A stretch of 64,000 bases of DNA from Oceanobacillus piezotolerans (GTDB taxonomy: Bacteria > Bacillota > Bacilli > Bacillales > Amphibacillaceae). A program made the translations under genes and the position numbers. The first letter of the stretch is position 1, and each line of letters begins with the position of its first letter. The notes beneath the pieces were generated by a model. The model did not search any database. It was not told where the DNA came from and worked only from the letters and a program-made list of their open reading frames with translations. Shown here in pieces: positions 27,417-35,896 of this stretch. The stretch is from positions 656,487 through 720,486 of the forward strand of contig NZ_RCHR01000003.1 in the NCBI RefSeq assembly GCF_003665065.1, written 5' to 3'.

Positions 27417-27842
27417 TTAATAAAATCCTCCAAAGCCAAACCCATAACCTGGATAACCAAACCCATAGCCCGGATAACCAAACCCATAGCCTGGATAACC
27501 AAACCCATAACCTCCATATCCAAGAGCTGGATATAATAAGGCACTGCCTAGCAGTCCTCCTAATACCCCACCAATAAAAGGGCCGCCAAAGAAGGGACCA
27601 CCAAAGAAGGGACCACCAAAGAAGGGTCTACCAAAGAAGGGTCTACCAAAAAATGGTCTTCCAAAGAAAGGTCTCGGCCCGAAAAATGGCCTGCGAAGTA
27701 AACTTTCATCATCTATGGATTCCATTTCTTGCTCATGCATTACGGGGTACTGGCGATATTGTTCATTCGTATAATTCATTTCATGCCCTGGTATTTGAGT
27801 ATACTCTTGAGATTCTTTATTCGTATAGTTGTTTTCACTCAT
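27417..27842 (-). CDS. Low-complexity RPFFG/GYGFGYP repeat protein
   Basis: 141 aa in three parts: a polar, Tyr/Asn/Glu-rich head; seven PFFG units (RPFFG then GPFFG, 15 bp each); and a C-terminal run of GYGFGYP units (24-bp repeats) after a short hydrophobic stretch IGGVLGGLLGSALLYPAL. No signal peptide. The aromatic-glycine composition resembles spore coat or surface-adhesion proteins of bacilli, but no family is recognised. The DNA repeats favour copy-number change between strains. Start supported by an AAGAGG site. Confidence 0.7.
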   Translation of the reverse strand: MSENNYTNKESQEYTQIPGHEMNYTNEQYRQYPVMHEQEMESIDDESLLRRPFFGPRPFFGRPFFGRPFFGRPFFGGPFFGGPFFGGPFIGGVLGGLLGSALLYPALGYGGYGFGYPGYGFGYPGYGFGYPGYGFGFGGFY

Positions 27843-28093
27843 TTTATAAACCTCTTTTCATAAAAATTAACCTTATTGTTAAGTTCCATACATTGTATTA
27901 AGGAGAATGGGAAATGTAGCCTGTTTACCTAGTTTCTTGTTTGAGGTTAATTGAAACTGAAAATTCCGATTGTTCCGAATAGTGCTTTGTAAAAGGGATG
28001 ATCTATGTTAGGATAAATAAATGTTTACATGCACGTAGGGTAGTTTAGAAAAAAGAAGCACTTCTTTACATAAATGGGAAAAGAGGGTGGCAA

Positions 28094-28633
28094 ATGCTGA
28101 AAATACTAGAAACAGAGAGATTATATTTAAGAGAACTGGCACTCAGTGATGCAAAAGAGCTATCGAAAGTGCTTTCCGATCCAGAATCCATGCAATATTA
28201 TCCTGAACCATTTGATTCGGAAAGGGTAGAGAGATGGATTCATTTGAATATGGATCATTATAAAAGGTATCACCATGGCTTATGGGCAGTTATTTTGAAA
28301 GATAGGGATATATTCATTGGGGATTGTGGTATAACTATGCAAGTTGTAGATAGGGAAACCGTGCCAGAGATTGGTTTTCATATTATTAAAAGCTATTGGA
28401 ATAGAGGATATGCAACAGAGGCTGCATTGGCATGTAAGGATTATGCCTTTCACGTTTTACAATTTCCCAAGGTGTTTTCTTATACTAACATAAATAATGT
28501 CCCATCACAGAAGGTAGCAAAAAAAATAGGGATGCAAGAATATAAGATATTCGAAAAAAATGGGGAAAGGCAAATCGCTTATGTAGCGGTTAATTCACAG
28601 AAATCGTCTAAGAAATTGGAAAGTACATCCTGA
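28094..28633 (+). CDS. GNAT acetyltransferase, RimJ/RimL type
   Basis: 179 residues starting LKILETERLYLRELALSDAKELSKVLSDPESMQYYPEPF, the hallmark of the RimJ/RimL-like GNATs. The CoA loop is in GFHIIKSYWNRGYATEAALACKDYAF and the C-terminal VAKKIGMQEY matches. GAGGGTGGCAA precedes the ATG. Monocistronic with a convergent terminator behind. Acceptor (protein N-terminus, antibiotic or metabolite) unknown. Confidence 0.87.
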   Translation: MLKILETERLYLRELALSDAKELSKVLSDPESMQYYPEPFDSERVERWIHLNMDHYKRYHHGLWAVILKDRDIFIGDCGITMQVVDRETVPEIGFHIIKSYWNRGYATEAALACKDYAFHVLQFPKVFSYTNINNVPSQKVAKKIGMQEYKIFEKNGERQIAYVAVNSQKSSKKLESTS

Positions 28634-28693
28634 TGGAGTGGGGAAGACCTGGCTTCCATTCCATTTTTAGAGCTCTTTTCTTGTAGTACAGAC

Positions 28694-28725
28694 ACTCAGT
28701 GGGAGCGGAGACTCCCCCACTGAGT
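28694..28725. terminator. Convergent terminator
   Basis: ACTCAGTGGG/CCCACTGAGT stem separates the GNAT gene from the convergent RDD-like gene; an inner GGGAG/CTCCC pairing is an alternative. Confidence 0.75.
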
Positions 28726-28736
28726 CAAATTAGACT

Positions 28737-29126
28737 TTATTTTTCTCTTACAACTGTACCTGTATAGCGATCATGAGGCATAGCAGCGCCGTTTTCACCT
28801 TCAAAAGCTTCTCGATCCTTAAAATAATCCAACGTGCTTAGTGTATCACGATATGCTATCCTTTTCACAATTTGACAAGAGTTTAGATCTTTGCCATCCT
28901 TACTTTCCAGTGCAAGTCCCATTGCCTTGTAACCTACTGTTTGTCCACAAGTACGCATCTGCGCATACTCGAGCGACCACATTACTACTGTAGGAGTAAC
29001 TACCGTATGTACAAATTCGTTTTTTACCTTTTTGCGCAGGAAGTATTCCACACCTAAAGAAAGAATACCAGACACAACGCCATCTATCATAACAGCCTTA
29101 GTACGCTTTTTTGTAAGATCCTTCAA
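28737..29126 (-). CDS. RDD family small membrane protein
   Basis: 129 aa with the RDD-family frame: KRTKAVMIDGVVSGILSL near the start (conserved Arg and Asp) and GQTVGYKAMGLALE in the middle, which is the usual GQTxGxxxxGL motif. One or two hydrophobic segments lie between. The final third is polar. Family function is unknown, although some members help ion transport. Transcribed alone. Confidence 0.72.
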   Translation of the reverse strand: MKDLTKKRTKAVMIDGVVSGILSLGVEYFLRKKVKNEFVHTVVTPTVVMWSLEYAQMRTCGQTVGYKAMGLALESKDGKDLNSCQIVKRIAYRDTLSTLDYFKDREAFEGENGAAMPHDRYTGTVVREK

Positions 29127-29290
29127 CTTATTTCCTCCTCTATATATCTATCATCTCCATTTCATTATTAGATAATTTCTTAAATTTTTCAATCTTTATG
29201 TTAGACTATAGAAAAAACGGAGATTAAATGCCAAGCTATCTCTATTAATTTAATATGGCCAAAGTTAGACAGGGAGAATGGGGGATAAGG

Positions 29291-29794
29291 TTGAAAGTAA
29301 ACATTGAAAAACCGGATATAACACACACCGAGGCTATTGCAGCTATTTGTGCAGCAGGGTGGAGACAAACAGTTGAAGGAGTATTAAGTGAAGCGTATAT
29401 AGCGGATAATATCTTAAAATGGTATAGCAATCAGAAAGTAAAGGAAGACATTAAAAGGGAATCCTATACCTATATTGCAAGGATAGATGATGTGGTGGTT
29501 GGTGTCATTGGCGGTGGGATTACTACAGCTGGCATTGGAGAGATATATGTATTATATGTGAAAGAGGAGCACCGTTATCATGGCGTAGGGAGAAAACTGC
29601 TAGATGCGCTTACTGAAGAGCAGATGGAGAAAGGTGCCAAGGAGCAATGGGTATCGGTTCAAGAAGGTAACCAGCGAGGGATCCCTTTTTACGAATCAAG
29701 GGGATTTATATATGAAAAGAAAAAAGTCACAACCGTACATACAGGAGAAGAACAAGTTTCACTGAGGTATAGGAGAGAACTCATCCATAATTAA
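29291..29794 (+). CDS. GNAT family N-acetyltransferase
   Basis: 167-residue GNAT starting VNIEKPDITHTEAIAAICAAGWRQT, with CoA motif GIGEIYVLYVKEEHRYHGVGRKLLDALTEEQMEKG and ending in GIPFYESRGFIYEKKK. I choose TTG 29291, seven bases after a GGGGGAT site; the ATG at 29255 lacks one and adds a non-family stretch. Substrate unknown. Confidence 0.83.
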   Translation: MKVNIEKPDITHTEAIAAICAAGWRQTVEGVLSEAYIADNILKWYSNQKVKEDIKRESYTYIARIDDVVVGVIGGGITTAGIGEIYVLYVKEEHRYHGVGRKLLDALTEEQMEKGAKEQWVSVQEGNQRGIPFYESRGFIYEKKKVTTVHTGEEQVSLRYRRELIHN

Positions 29795-29895
29795 ATTCTT
29801 ATAAATCCCGAAAAAAACAGTAATAAGGAACTTATAAAGTACATATCGGTCCGAAATAGATGTTCCTAATGATAATGCATTTTATGAAAGTGAAA

Positions 29896-29936
29896 AAAAC
29901 AAGACTTAGAGACGAAACCTCCTAAGTCTTGTTTTT
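29896..29936. terminator. Bidirectional terminator
   Basis: Fourteen-bp stem AAAACAAGACTTAG/CTAAGTCTTGTTTT with A and T tracts on both sides, between the convergent GNAT and efflux genes. Confidence 0.92.
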
Positions 29937-29977
29937 TCATAAATAAGTGTGCTGTATTTCTGGCCAGATAAATTATT

Positions 29978-31483
29978 CTATCTAGTCTCTAGGCTTTTTG
30001 ATTTAATTGGCTTTCCTGTTCCGATCTTAATGTTATCATCTGAAGGGGTCGCCCGTTTCATAAAGAAAGCGAGAATAAGAGCAATGACTATAACAAAGGT
30101 CGAAATCAGGAATGCATCATTTATCCCACCAAGTAAGGCTTCCATGGAGATTTGCTGCTGCATTTCAGCGGAAGGTTGTCCTCCCGCTTCTGCAATCAAT
30201 TGATTTGTGTACAGTTTCTCGCGGGTCGACATGATCGTAATAATAACTGCCGTACCAATCGCTGCGGAAACCTGGTTTAATGTATTGTTCATTGCTGTAC
30301 CATGTGGATAGAAGCTTGCCGGCAATTGGTTTAAGCCATTTGTTTGAACCGGCATCATAACCATGGATAAACCAAACATACGAACAGCATGGACCGTCAT
30401 TAAATAATAATAACCTGTTTCAAAGGTTAAATTACTAAGTAAGTAGGTGGTTACAAGAACAATCGTCAGTCCACTTATAGCTAGGATTTTTCCACCGTAT
30501 CTGTCAAACAGCTTCCCAGTTATCGGTGACATAGCGGCATTGACAAGGGCACCTGGCAGAAGCATTAATCCTGCATTCATTGGAGAAATGCCTAAAAGTG
30601 TCTGGACATAGATTGGCAGGAGCATAAAGCCTGAAAACATTGCGATATTAATAACAATCATAATAATCGCTGCCAGTGTAAACATCGGATATCCAAAGAC
30701 TTTAAAGTTCAGCATAGGTTGCTGTAATGTAGATTGACGGCGAACAAACCAAAATATTGAAAGTGCACCGATAACAATTGTTAAATATACTTGTGGACTG
30801 CTCCAGCCGACCGAACCAGCCATACTGAATCCATATAATAGTCCACCAAATCCAATCGTTGATAATACGACAGAGAAGCTATCCAAACGGATATTTACTT
30901 TTTCTTTTTTATCTTTTAATAAGAAGAATCCGATGAAGAAGATAATCACTGCAACGGGACCGATAAAGTGGAAAAGCATTCTCCAGTCATAATGCTCGAT
31001 AATCCAGCCAGACAATGTCGGACCAATTGCAGGTGCGAACATTAGGATCAGTCCCAGCATCCCCATTGCTGTTCCGCGCTTAGCGATAGGGAAGGCAACA
31101 AGGATAACGTTCATTAAAAGCGGCATCATTATCGCTGAACCGGATGCCTGAATCATTCTTCCTGTTAATAAAATAGAAAAGGCAGGGGCAAATCCGGCCA
31201 GGATAGTTCCGATCGTAAATAATCCCAATGAAACTAAAAATAAACGACGAACAGAAAATTTCTGAATGAGAAATGCGGTCGTAGGTATGAGAATTCCATT
31301 TACCAGCATAAATCCTGTTGTCAGCCATTGAACGGTTGCCGTGTCAACATGTAAATCAGCCATGATGGAAGGTAAAGCAACGTTCAATAAAGTATTATTT
31401 AAAAATGAAATAAAAGCACCAATCATCAATATAGCAAGAATGCCATATGGTGGACGATTGGTCTGATCAATGGAATGACTCAC
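29978..31483 (-). CDS. DHA2 family MFS drug efflux transporter (LmrB/EmrB type)
   Basis: 501 aa, 14 predicted helices. The first helix FISFLNNTLLNVALPSIMADL and the loop LFLVSLGLFTIGTILAGFAP with GRMIQASGSAIMMPLLMNV (motif C region GPTLSGWIIEHYDWRMLF) are DHA2 signatures. Proton-driven export of drugs is the family role. GTG start behind GAGGGGG. It is not adjacent to a regulator on the same strand; the MarR gene 0.8 kb upstream is separated by a CHRD gene and terminator. Confidence 0.9.
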   Translation of the reverse strand: MSHSIDQTNRPPYGILAILMIGAFISFLNNTLLNVALPSIMADLHVDTATVQWLTTGFMLVNGILIPTTAFLIQKFSVRRLFLVSLGLFTIGTILAGFAPAFSILLTGRMIQASGSAIMMPLLMNVILVAFPIAKRGTAMGMLGLILMFAPAIGPTLSGWIIEHYDWRMLFHFIGPVAVIIFFIGFFLLKDKKEKVNIRLDSFSVVLSTIGFGGLLYGFSMAGSVGWSSPQVYLTIVIGALSIFWFVRRQSTLQQPMLNFKVFGYPMFTLAAIIMIVINIAMFSGFMLLPIYVQTLLGISPMNAGLMLLPGALVNAAMSPITGKLFDRYGGKILAISGLTIVLVTTYLLSNLTFETGYYYLMTVHAVRMFGLSMVMMPVQTNGLNQLPASFYPHGTAMNNTLNQVSAAIGTAVIITIMSTREKLYTNQLIAEAGGQPSAEMQQQISMEALLGGINDAFLISTFVIVIALILAFFMKRATPSDDNIKIGTGKPIKSKSLETR

Positions 31484-31654
31484 TTTGTTTCCCCCTCTAT
31501 ACTGTTAGTCCAATATTGTGCTGTTAAGCATTCGCAAACTATATCTTATAACAACCTCTTTTATATTGCAATATATAAAGACTTTAATCTATAATTATAT
31601 ATTTTTGTAAATAGAGTGTAATTTTAGTTTGAACTGCTGGTCTAATTTTCATCA

Positions 31655-31696
31655 AAAAAGGTTAAAGAGAGGTTGTCCCTCTACTTTAACCTTTTT
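31655..31696 (-). terminator. Terminator after the CHRD gene
   Basis: Stem AAAAAGGTTAAAG/CTTTAACCTTTTT with an inner AGAGG/CCTCT pair. The A run on the plus strand is a T run for the leftward transcript. Confidence 0.88.
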
Positions 31697-31744
31697 CATT
31701 ATATTTGATTCCTTCTTTATAAAGAAGGGAAGATAATAATTACT

Positions 31745-32140
31745 TTAGTAGTTGATTTTTCCACGTATTTCTCCATTTGGGTGATTCTTAGTATGGATAT
31801 TAACATAAGCCTTACCAGTTAACATCAAATCCGTTAATTCCGAAATAGTCTTTCCTTTTAAAGGTCCAGCTAAATCAGCATTTGTAATAAACCCTTCTTT
31901 TCCATCTTCTGTTAGTTCTTGATTATTTATTAATTCCACTACGGTTGGCCCAATAATATTCCTTCTGCCAACCTGTATGGTTGCTTGTGTAATATTTCTT
32001 ATTCCTTCGAGATCAATTCGGTATCTCATTTTATCTGAGTTCTTCTCTATATAGAATAATGCTACACCTTCAGCGTTGGTATGGACTGGGGGAACCTCTT
32101 GACTTCCAACTAATTCTGCCATGTAAAATGCTTCATGCAT
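31745..32140 (-). CDS. CHRD domain protein
   Basis: 131-residue CHRD (chordin) domain protein: ELVGSQEVPPVHTNAEGVALFYIE at the start and AYVNIHTKNHPNGEIRGKINY at the end are the two signature edges. There is no signal peptide, unusual because many CHRD proteins are secreted. AGGAGGAAATGGA precedes the ATG. Function in bacteria is unknown. Confidence 0.83.
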   Translation of the reverse strand: MHEAFYMAELVGSQEVPPVHTNAEGVALFYIEKNSDKMRYRIDLEGIRNITQATIQVGRRNIIGPTVVELINNQELTEDGKEGFITNADLAGPLKGKTISELTDLMLTGKAYVNIHTKNHPNGEIRGKINY

Positions 32141-32318
32141 TCCATTTCCTCCTTTTTTTCCTCCTATATTCTATAGTATTAAGAGGAATAGGACCTTTCC
32201 TGTACGGCTATCCTTATTGAGTGCTCTCTGGAGAAAATTGGCTTGTGTCAACGGATGACAGATGCACAAAAAATAAATTACAAGACAGCAGGTGCAGATG
32301 ATTCTACTTCATATAACG

Positions 32319-32747
32319 TCATATTCCCCAATCCATTTGCAGGACGGATTTTATTTTTTTTACGTTGTCTTCTCCAATATGTTCCATGATTTTATTCTCC
32401 AGTTCGGCTTTTAATGACATATTCTTCTCATAGCATTCTTCGCCGAATTTGGTTAATCGTAAGTACTTGTGCTTTTTGTTATTTTCTACATTAAATACTT
32501 CAACCAATCCTTTTGCTTGCAGTTGTTTAATAAATTTATGTGTCGCCTGTCTGGAAATATCAACCTGCTTTGCTACATGCGCAATGGTAGGCTGCTTTTT
32601 ATAAACCCTTGCCAGGATAAACCACTCAGAATTGGCTAAATAGATATTACTGTTATCGTTCCATTTTTTTTCAGCGATGCGACGAAGGTAAAGATGTCTC
32701 TCACTCAGAAGATCGATTAAATCTAAGTCACGCCATTCAGAATCCAA
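32319..32747 (-). CDS. MarR family transcriptional regulator
   Basis: Winged-helix regulator of about 142 aa. The DNA-binding region is PTIAHVAKQVDISRQATHKFIKQLQAKGLVEVFNVENNKKHKYLRLTKFG. I choose TTG 32747 after GGGAG: the longer frame back to 32807 would place the start inside the -35 box of its own promoter. It diverges from carD-like/spx-like genes, and one palindrome covers both promoters, so self-regulation and control of the neighbours are likely. No cysteine sensor is visible in the helix-turn-helix region, so the ligand is unknown. Confidence 0.83.
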   Translation of the reverse strand: MDSEWRDLDLIDLLSERHLYLRRIAEKKWNDNSNIYLANSEWFILARVYKKQPTIAHVAKQVDISRQATHKFIKQLQAKGLVEVFNVENNKKHKYLRLTKFGEECYEKNMSLKAELENKIMEHIGEDNVKKIKSVLQMDWGI

Positions 32748-32778
32748 TCTTTTCAACTCCCAATATAAAGTCGCCTCT

Positions 32779-32862
32779 ACTATACATAAGCGTTCCACCA
32801 TTGTCAACTAAGTTGACAAATTTTGTTTTGAAGCGTATAATTATAATGTAAACTTAGTTGAC
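32779..32862. promoter_or_regulatory. Divergent promoters sharing one MarR operator, plus second half-operator
   Basis: Rightward promoter: TTGACA (32813-32818), 17 bases, TATAAT (32836-32841). Leftward promoter: TTGACA (reverse of 32802-32807), 17 bases, TATAGT (reverse of 32779-32784). The perfect palindrome GTCAACTAAGTTGAC (32803-32817) overlaps both -35 boxes. A second, one-mismatch copy GTAAACTTAGTTGAC (32848-32862) lies just past the rightward -10. The layout lets one repressor close both directions. Confidence 0.85.
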
Positions 32863-32883
32863 GATGATAAAAGGAGTAATGTC

Positions 32884-33399
32884 ATGTTTAATATTGGTGA
32901 TACCATTATTTATTCGGTTCATGGTTTGTGTAAAATCGACGATATTTGTGAAAAACCATATCACGGTGAGACTAAAACCTATTACGTGTTGCATCCTATG
33001 AATGATGAGAGGTTAACGATTTCTACGCCGGTAGATAATGATAAGGTCTTAATGTTGAAGATGATGACGGAAGAAGAAGCAACTATTGTATTGGAATCCT
33101 TCAAAGATCCAGGAATTGCTTGGATTGAAGATGTTAAGAAACGGAATAAAAATTATAAACAATTAATTAAATCGGGAGACCGTAAAGAAATCTCCAAAGT
33201 AGCGAGCACCCTTATGCAAAGAGAGGCAGAGGCAAAAGCATCCAATAAACGTCTTTATGATCAGGACCGCAAGCTTCTAACTACCATTCAATCGATATTA
33301 TTTAAAGAATTAGCTACATCTTTAGATACGACGTATGAGAACATAGAAAATAAAGTCCACCAGCTAGTAGCTGCAGCAAACCAACACTCTGTTAAATAA
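32884..33399 (+). CDS. CarD/CdnL-TRCF family regulator (YdeB type)
   Basis: 171 aa. The N-terminal ~65 residues (FNIGDTIIYSVHGLCKIDDICEKPYHGETKTYYVLHPM) are the RNA-polymerase-interacting Tudor-like domain found in CarD and TRCF; the remaining helical part fits the CarD C-terminal DNA-contact domain. B. subtilis YdeB is the nearest named relative. It binds RNA polymerase at promoters in the family. Start behind AAGGAG, with consensus promoter upstream; followed after 33 bases by the spx-like gene, so likely co-transcribed and under MarR control. Confidence 0.85.
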   Translation: MFNIGDTIIYSVHGLCKIDDICEKPYHGETKTYYVLHPMNDERLTISTPVDNDKVLMLKMMTEEEATIVLESFKDPGIAWIEDVKKRNKNYKQLIKSGDRKEISKVASTLMQREAEAKASNKRLYDQDRKLLTTIQSILFKELATSLDTTYENIENKVHQLVAAANQHSVK

Positions 33400-33432
33400 T
33401 AAAAATGGAGCAGAAAGCGTAGGGAAATCATT

Positions 33433-33822
33433 ATGGTCATACTATATGTAACAGCAGGCTGTACATCCTGCAAAAAAGCAAAAAGCTGGTTTCTGGAACA
33501 TGATATTCCATTTATAGAAAGAAATGTATCGAGTGATATATTAACTTTTAAGGAGTTTAAAGAAATCTTACGGCTATCGGATGATGGTACGGATGATATT
33601 CTTTCTACGAATTCAAAAGTTTTTCAAAGCATAGATGTTGACCTGGAACAGCTTGGTCTAAAGGAATTATACCGTTTTATCTTAAAGAAACCGACACTAT
33701 TAAAATTTCCAATTATTCATGATGAAAAGCATTTTCTAGTAGGATACAATGAACACCAAATTCGCAGGTTTATCCCACGCTCCATCCGCAACGCTCTACT
33801 CCATGATGCTCAAAAAGTATAG
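33433..33822 (+). CDS. Spx/MgsR-like ArsC-family regulator
   Basis: 129-residue Spx relative: CXXC switch C10-T-S-C13, ERNVSSDILTFKEFKEILRLSDDGTDDILST in the middle, and GYNEHQIRRFIPRSIRN at the end, closely following B. subtilis Spx in order. Spx binds the RNA polymerase alpha C-terminal domain during thiol stress. Where Spx has RRPII this protein has LKFPII, so it is probably a paralogue such as MgsR rather than the main Spx. It follows the CarD-like gene and the pair may combine two polymerase-binding factors in one stress operon. Confidence 0.87.
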   Translation: MVILYVTAGCTSCKKAKSWFLEHDIPFIERNVSSDILTFKEFKEILRLSDDGTDDILSTNSKVFQSIDVDLEQLGLKELYRFILKKPTLLKFPIIHDEKHFLVGYNEHQIRRFIPRSIRNALLHDAQKV

Positions 33823-33832
33823 GGTATGTTAG

Positions 33833-34133
33833 AAATGCTAGGGGGTTAGACATAACTAAAATGCTTAACCAAAAGATGAACAATGTACTAATTTAGCGGA
33901 GGAAATATACGTAGACTCCTCGAAAAAGAAAAACACTTTTTCTTCGTGCGATGTATTGCTGCCGAAGCATTCCTTGTCCTACGGGAGGATAGGCCTAGGT
34001 GAGACCCCGCAGTGCGTTAGCACGAGGAGGCTCAGCAGCCGCCCGTGGAAAGCGAAGTATATTTCCGTAGCGGGTGTCTCCGCTATTTCGTTTTTTTCTT
34101 TAAAGCAAACACATTTTCCAGCCTCTAGCATTT
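33833..34133 (+). repeat. Interspersed inverted-end repeat with extended ends
   Basis: Around 300 bp. Outer ends AAATGCTAG (33833) and CTAGCATTT (34125-34133) are exactly complementary; inside them are worn ends of the family (GGGGGTTAGACATAACT and CCAGCCTC). The centre has GCGGAGGAAATATACGTAGACT, a G+C-rich block with CCTAGGTGAGACCCCGCAGT, and GAAGTATATTTCCG, so the two arms can pair. The rest of 33823-34295 holds no gene. Confidence 0.85.
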
Positions 34134-34295
34134 TAGTTTTGACTATTAGATATGCAATAGATGTAAAAAGAAAGCAAAATAGAAAGTCGCTCTGAAAAGA
34201 AAGTTTAATATGATTCGACGGAATTTATGATTGTCCAATCAGCTTCCTTCATATATGATATATAAGTAAAAAGATTTTATATGGGGAGTATACGA

Positions 34296-35135
34296 ATGGA
34301 AATTATTGAATTATTGAAAGCAGTGATCCTTGGCCTGGTTGAGGGTTTAACGGAATTTGCCCCAGTTTCATCAACTGGTCATATGATTTTAGTTGACGAT
34401 ATGTGGCTCAGATCCACTGAATTTCTCGGACAATACACAGCAAACACGTTTAAAATTGTGATACAACTTGGTTCGATTCTTGCGGTAACTATTGTTTTTA
34501 AAGACAGATTTATAGAATTACTGGGATTGTATCGACTTAGTAAAAAAAGAACCTATGTCGTGAAGAAAAACAACCATCTGAAACTGTCACATGTTATTGT
34601 AGGATTGATTCCTGCAGGGGTCCTTGGGTTGTTGTTTGAGGATTTTATCGATGAGCATTTATTTACAACAAAAACCGTATTAATCGGACTATTGATTGGC
34701 GCGCTGTTTATGATCTTTGCTGATTTAGCTCGTCCGAAAACGCCACGAATTGAGTCGGTTGACCAAATCGGTTATAAACAGGCATTTACAGTGGGATTGA
34801 TTCAGTGCTTATCACTTTGGCCAGGATTTTCTCGCTCAGGAGCTACCATCTCAGGTGGGGTATTAACTGGAATGAGTCACCGTGCGGCTTCGGATTTTAC
34901 ATTTATTATGGCTGTTCCGATTATGGCCGGAGCAAGTGGATTGTCACTTATTAAAAACTGGCAGTACTTTACATTAGATGCCTTGCCTTTCTTTATTGTA
35001 GGATTTATTAGTGCATTTATCTTTGCACTGATATCGATTCGATTCTTCTTGAAATTGATTAATCGAATTAAACTGATTCCATTTGCCATTTATCGTATCG
35101 TGCTAGTGGCAGTGATTTACTTTTTATATTTTTAA
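34296..35135 (+). CDS. uppP: Undecaprenyl-diphosphatase UppP/BacA
   Basis: Integral membrane enzyme recycling the cell-wall lipid carrier by dephosphorylating undecaprenyl diphosphate; confers bacitracin tolerance. 279 aa, about eight helices. The conserved EGLTEFAPVSSTGHM (residues 16-30) and PGFSRSGATISGG motifs hold the catalytic Glu/His/Arg. Usual consensus is EFLPVSSTGH; here Ala replaces Leu. ATG 34296 follows GGGGAG, while the first ATG overlaps the site. Monocistronic, with a strong terminator. Confidence 0.93.
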   Translation: MEIIELLKAVILGLVEGLTEFAPVSSTGHMILVDDMWLRSTEFLGQYTANTFKIVIQLGSILAVTIVFKDRFIELLGLYRLSKKRTYVVKKNNHLKLSHVIVGLIPAGVLGLLFEDFIDEHLFTTKTVLIGLLIGALFMIFADLARPKTPRIESVDQIGYKQAFTVGLIQCLSLWPGFSRSGATISGGVLTGMSHRAASDFTFIMAVPIMAGASGLSLIKNWQYFTLDALPFFIVGFISAFIFALISIRFFLKLINRIKLIPFAIYRIVLVAVIYFLYF

Positions 35136-35178
35136 AAGGTTATTCTACAATACAAATATAATAATGATTTACCATAAT

Positions 35179-35222
35179 AATAGCAGAAGAATTCTACATG
35201 AATTTACTTCTGCTATTTTTTG
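35179..35222 (+). terminator. Terminator of uppP
   Basis: AATAGCAGAAG/CTTCTGCTATT stem, with an inner AATTC/GAATT pairing and a T run to 35222. Confidence 0.92.
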
Positions 35223-35331
35223 TTGTTCTGTTTTATACAAAGCAAAAAGAAAAAAACAGTCCGTTTTGCAACCGAACAAGCGGTGTCATATATAGAAGGA
35301 GCCTATTTTTCATTTTTTATGTAAAATTTAC

Positions 35332-35368
35332 TTTACTTCATGTATAGTTTATTTTACAATATGTATAG
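35332..35368 (+). promoter_or_regulatory. Promoter with 21-bp direct repeats for the HTH/membrane operon
   Basis: TTTACTTCATGTATAG (35332) and TTTACAATATGTATAG (35353) match at 13 of 16 positions and start 21 bases apart. TTTACT (35332-35337), 17 bases and TACAAT (35355-35360) form a fair sigma-A promoter embedded in them. A binding site for the operon's own HTH protein is the natural inference. The rest of 35223-35448 shows nothing else firm. Confidence 0.6.
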
Positions 35369-35448
35369 AAGAGTTAAACTTTTCTGAAAACTACACGATC
35401 GTCATTATGCCATTGAGTAGATTGCCAAAAAAAATCAGGAGGAAGAAA

Positions 35449-35895
35449 ATGACCTATCAAGTGAAAAAGAATATTGTCATGTTGATAAGTTCAATTTTGA
35501 TTTTCGGGGTGTATAGCTGGTTCCTTTTCCAAGAATTCCATCAAAGATCTATGGAATCGACGGAAATGTTGGTGTTTTTCGCTACAGGTATTCTAATATT
35601 AATTCCCATTAACATTGCAGCTACCATTGTTATTCATATTCTTTTTAATATCATCAATACCATAACGACTAGCGAAAAAGAACCATCATTTACTGATGAA
35701 CTCGATAAGATAATTGAATTGAAAGCATTGAAAATCGGACATTTCATTTTTATCATTGGTTTTGTCATTGCACTGCTTTCCATAGTGTGGGGAGCAAGTC
35801 CAACGTTAATGTTCATTATCTTATATGTTTCTGGATTTATATCAGATATATCTGGAAATATTACGTCTCTATATCTATATTCGAAAGGAGTCTGA
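35449..35895 (+). CDS. Four-helix membrane protein of an HTH/membrane pair
   Basis: 148 aa with helices at IVMLISSILIFGVYSWFLF, MLVFFATGILILIPINIAATIVIHILF, FIFIIGFVIALLSIVWG and LMFIILYVSGFISDISGNI, separated by a charged loop. No family firmly recognised; it resembles the DUF2178-like partners of short Cro/C1 regulators. ATG 35449 follows AGGAGGAAG. The HTH gene starts 1 base after its stop. A similar pair in the reverse gene order is at 59.7-60.3 kb. Confidence 0.7.
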   Translation: MTYQVKKNIVMLISSILIFGVYSWFLFQEFHQRSMESTEMLVFFATGILILIPINIAATIVIHILFNIINTITTSEKEPSFTDELDKIIELKALKIGHFIFIIGFVIALLSIVWGASPTLMFIILYVSGFISDISGNITSLYLYSKGV

Positions 35896-35896
35896 A

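Noticed and set aside
27417..27700. Regular repeats resembling a CRISPR or satellite array
   Set aside because: They are in frame inside a protein gene and encode PFFG and GYGFGYP units.
32747..32807. Upstream TTG start for the divergent MarR gene
   Set aside because: It falls within the -35 box and operator of its own promoter, so it would not be in the transcript.
33956..34195. Plus-strand frame within the interspersed repeat
   Set aside because: Not kept in the other repeat copies, which differ by lengths that are not multiples of three.
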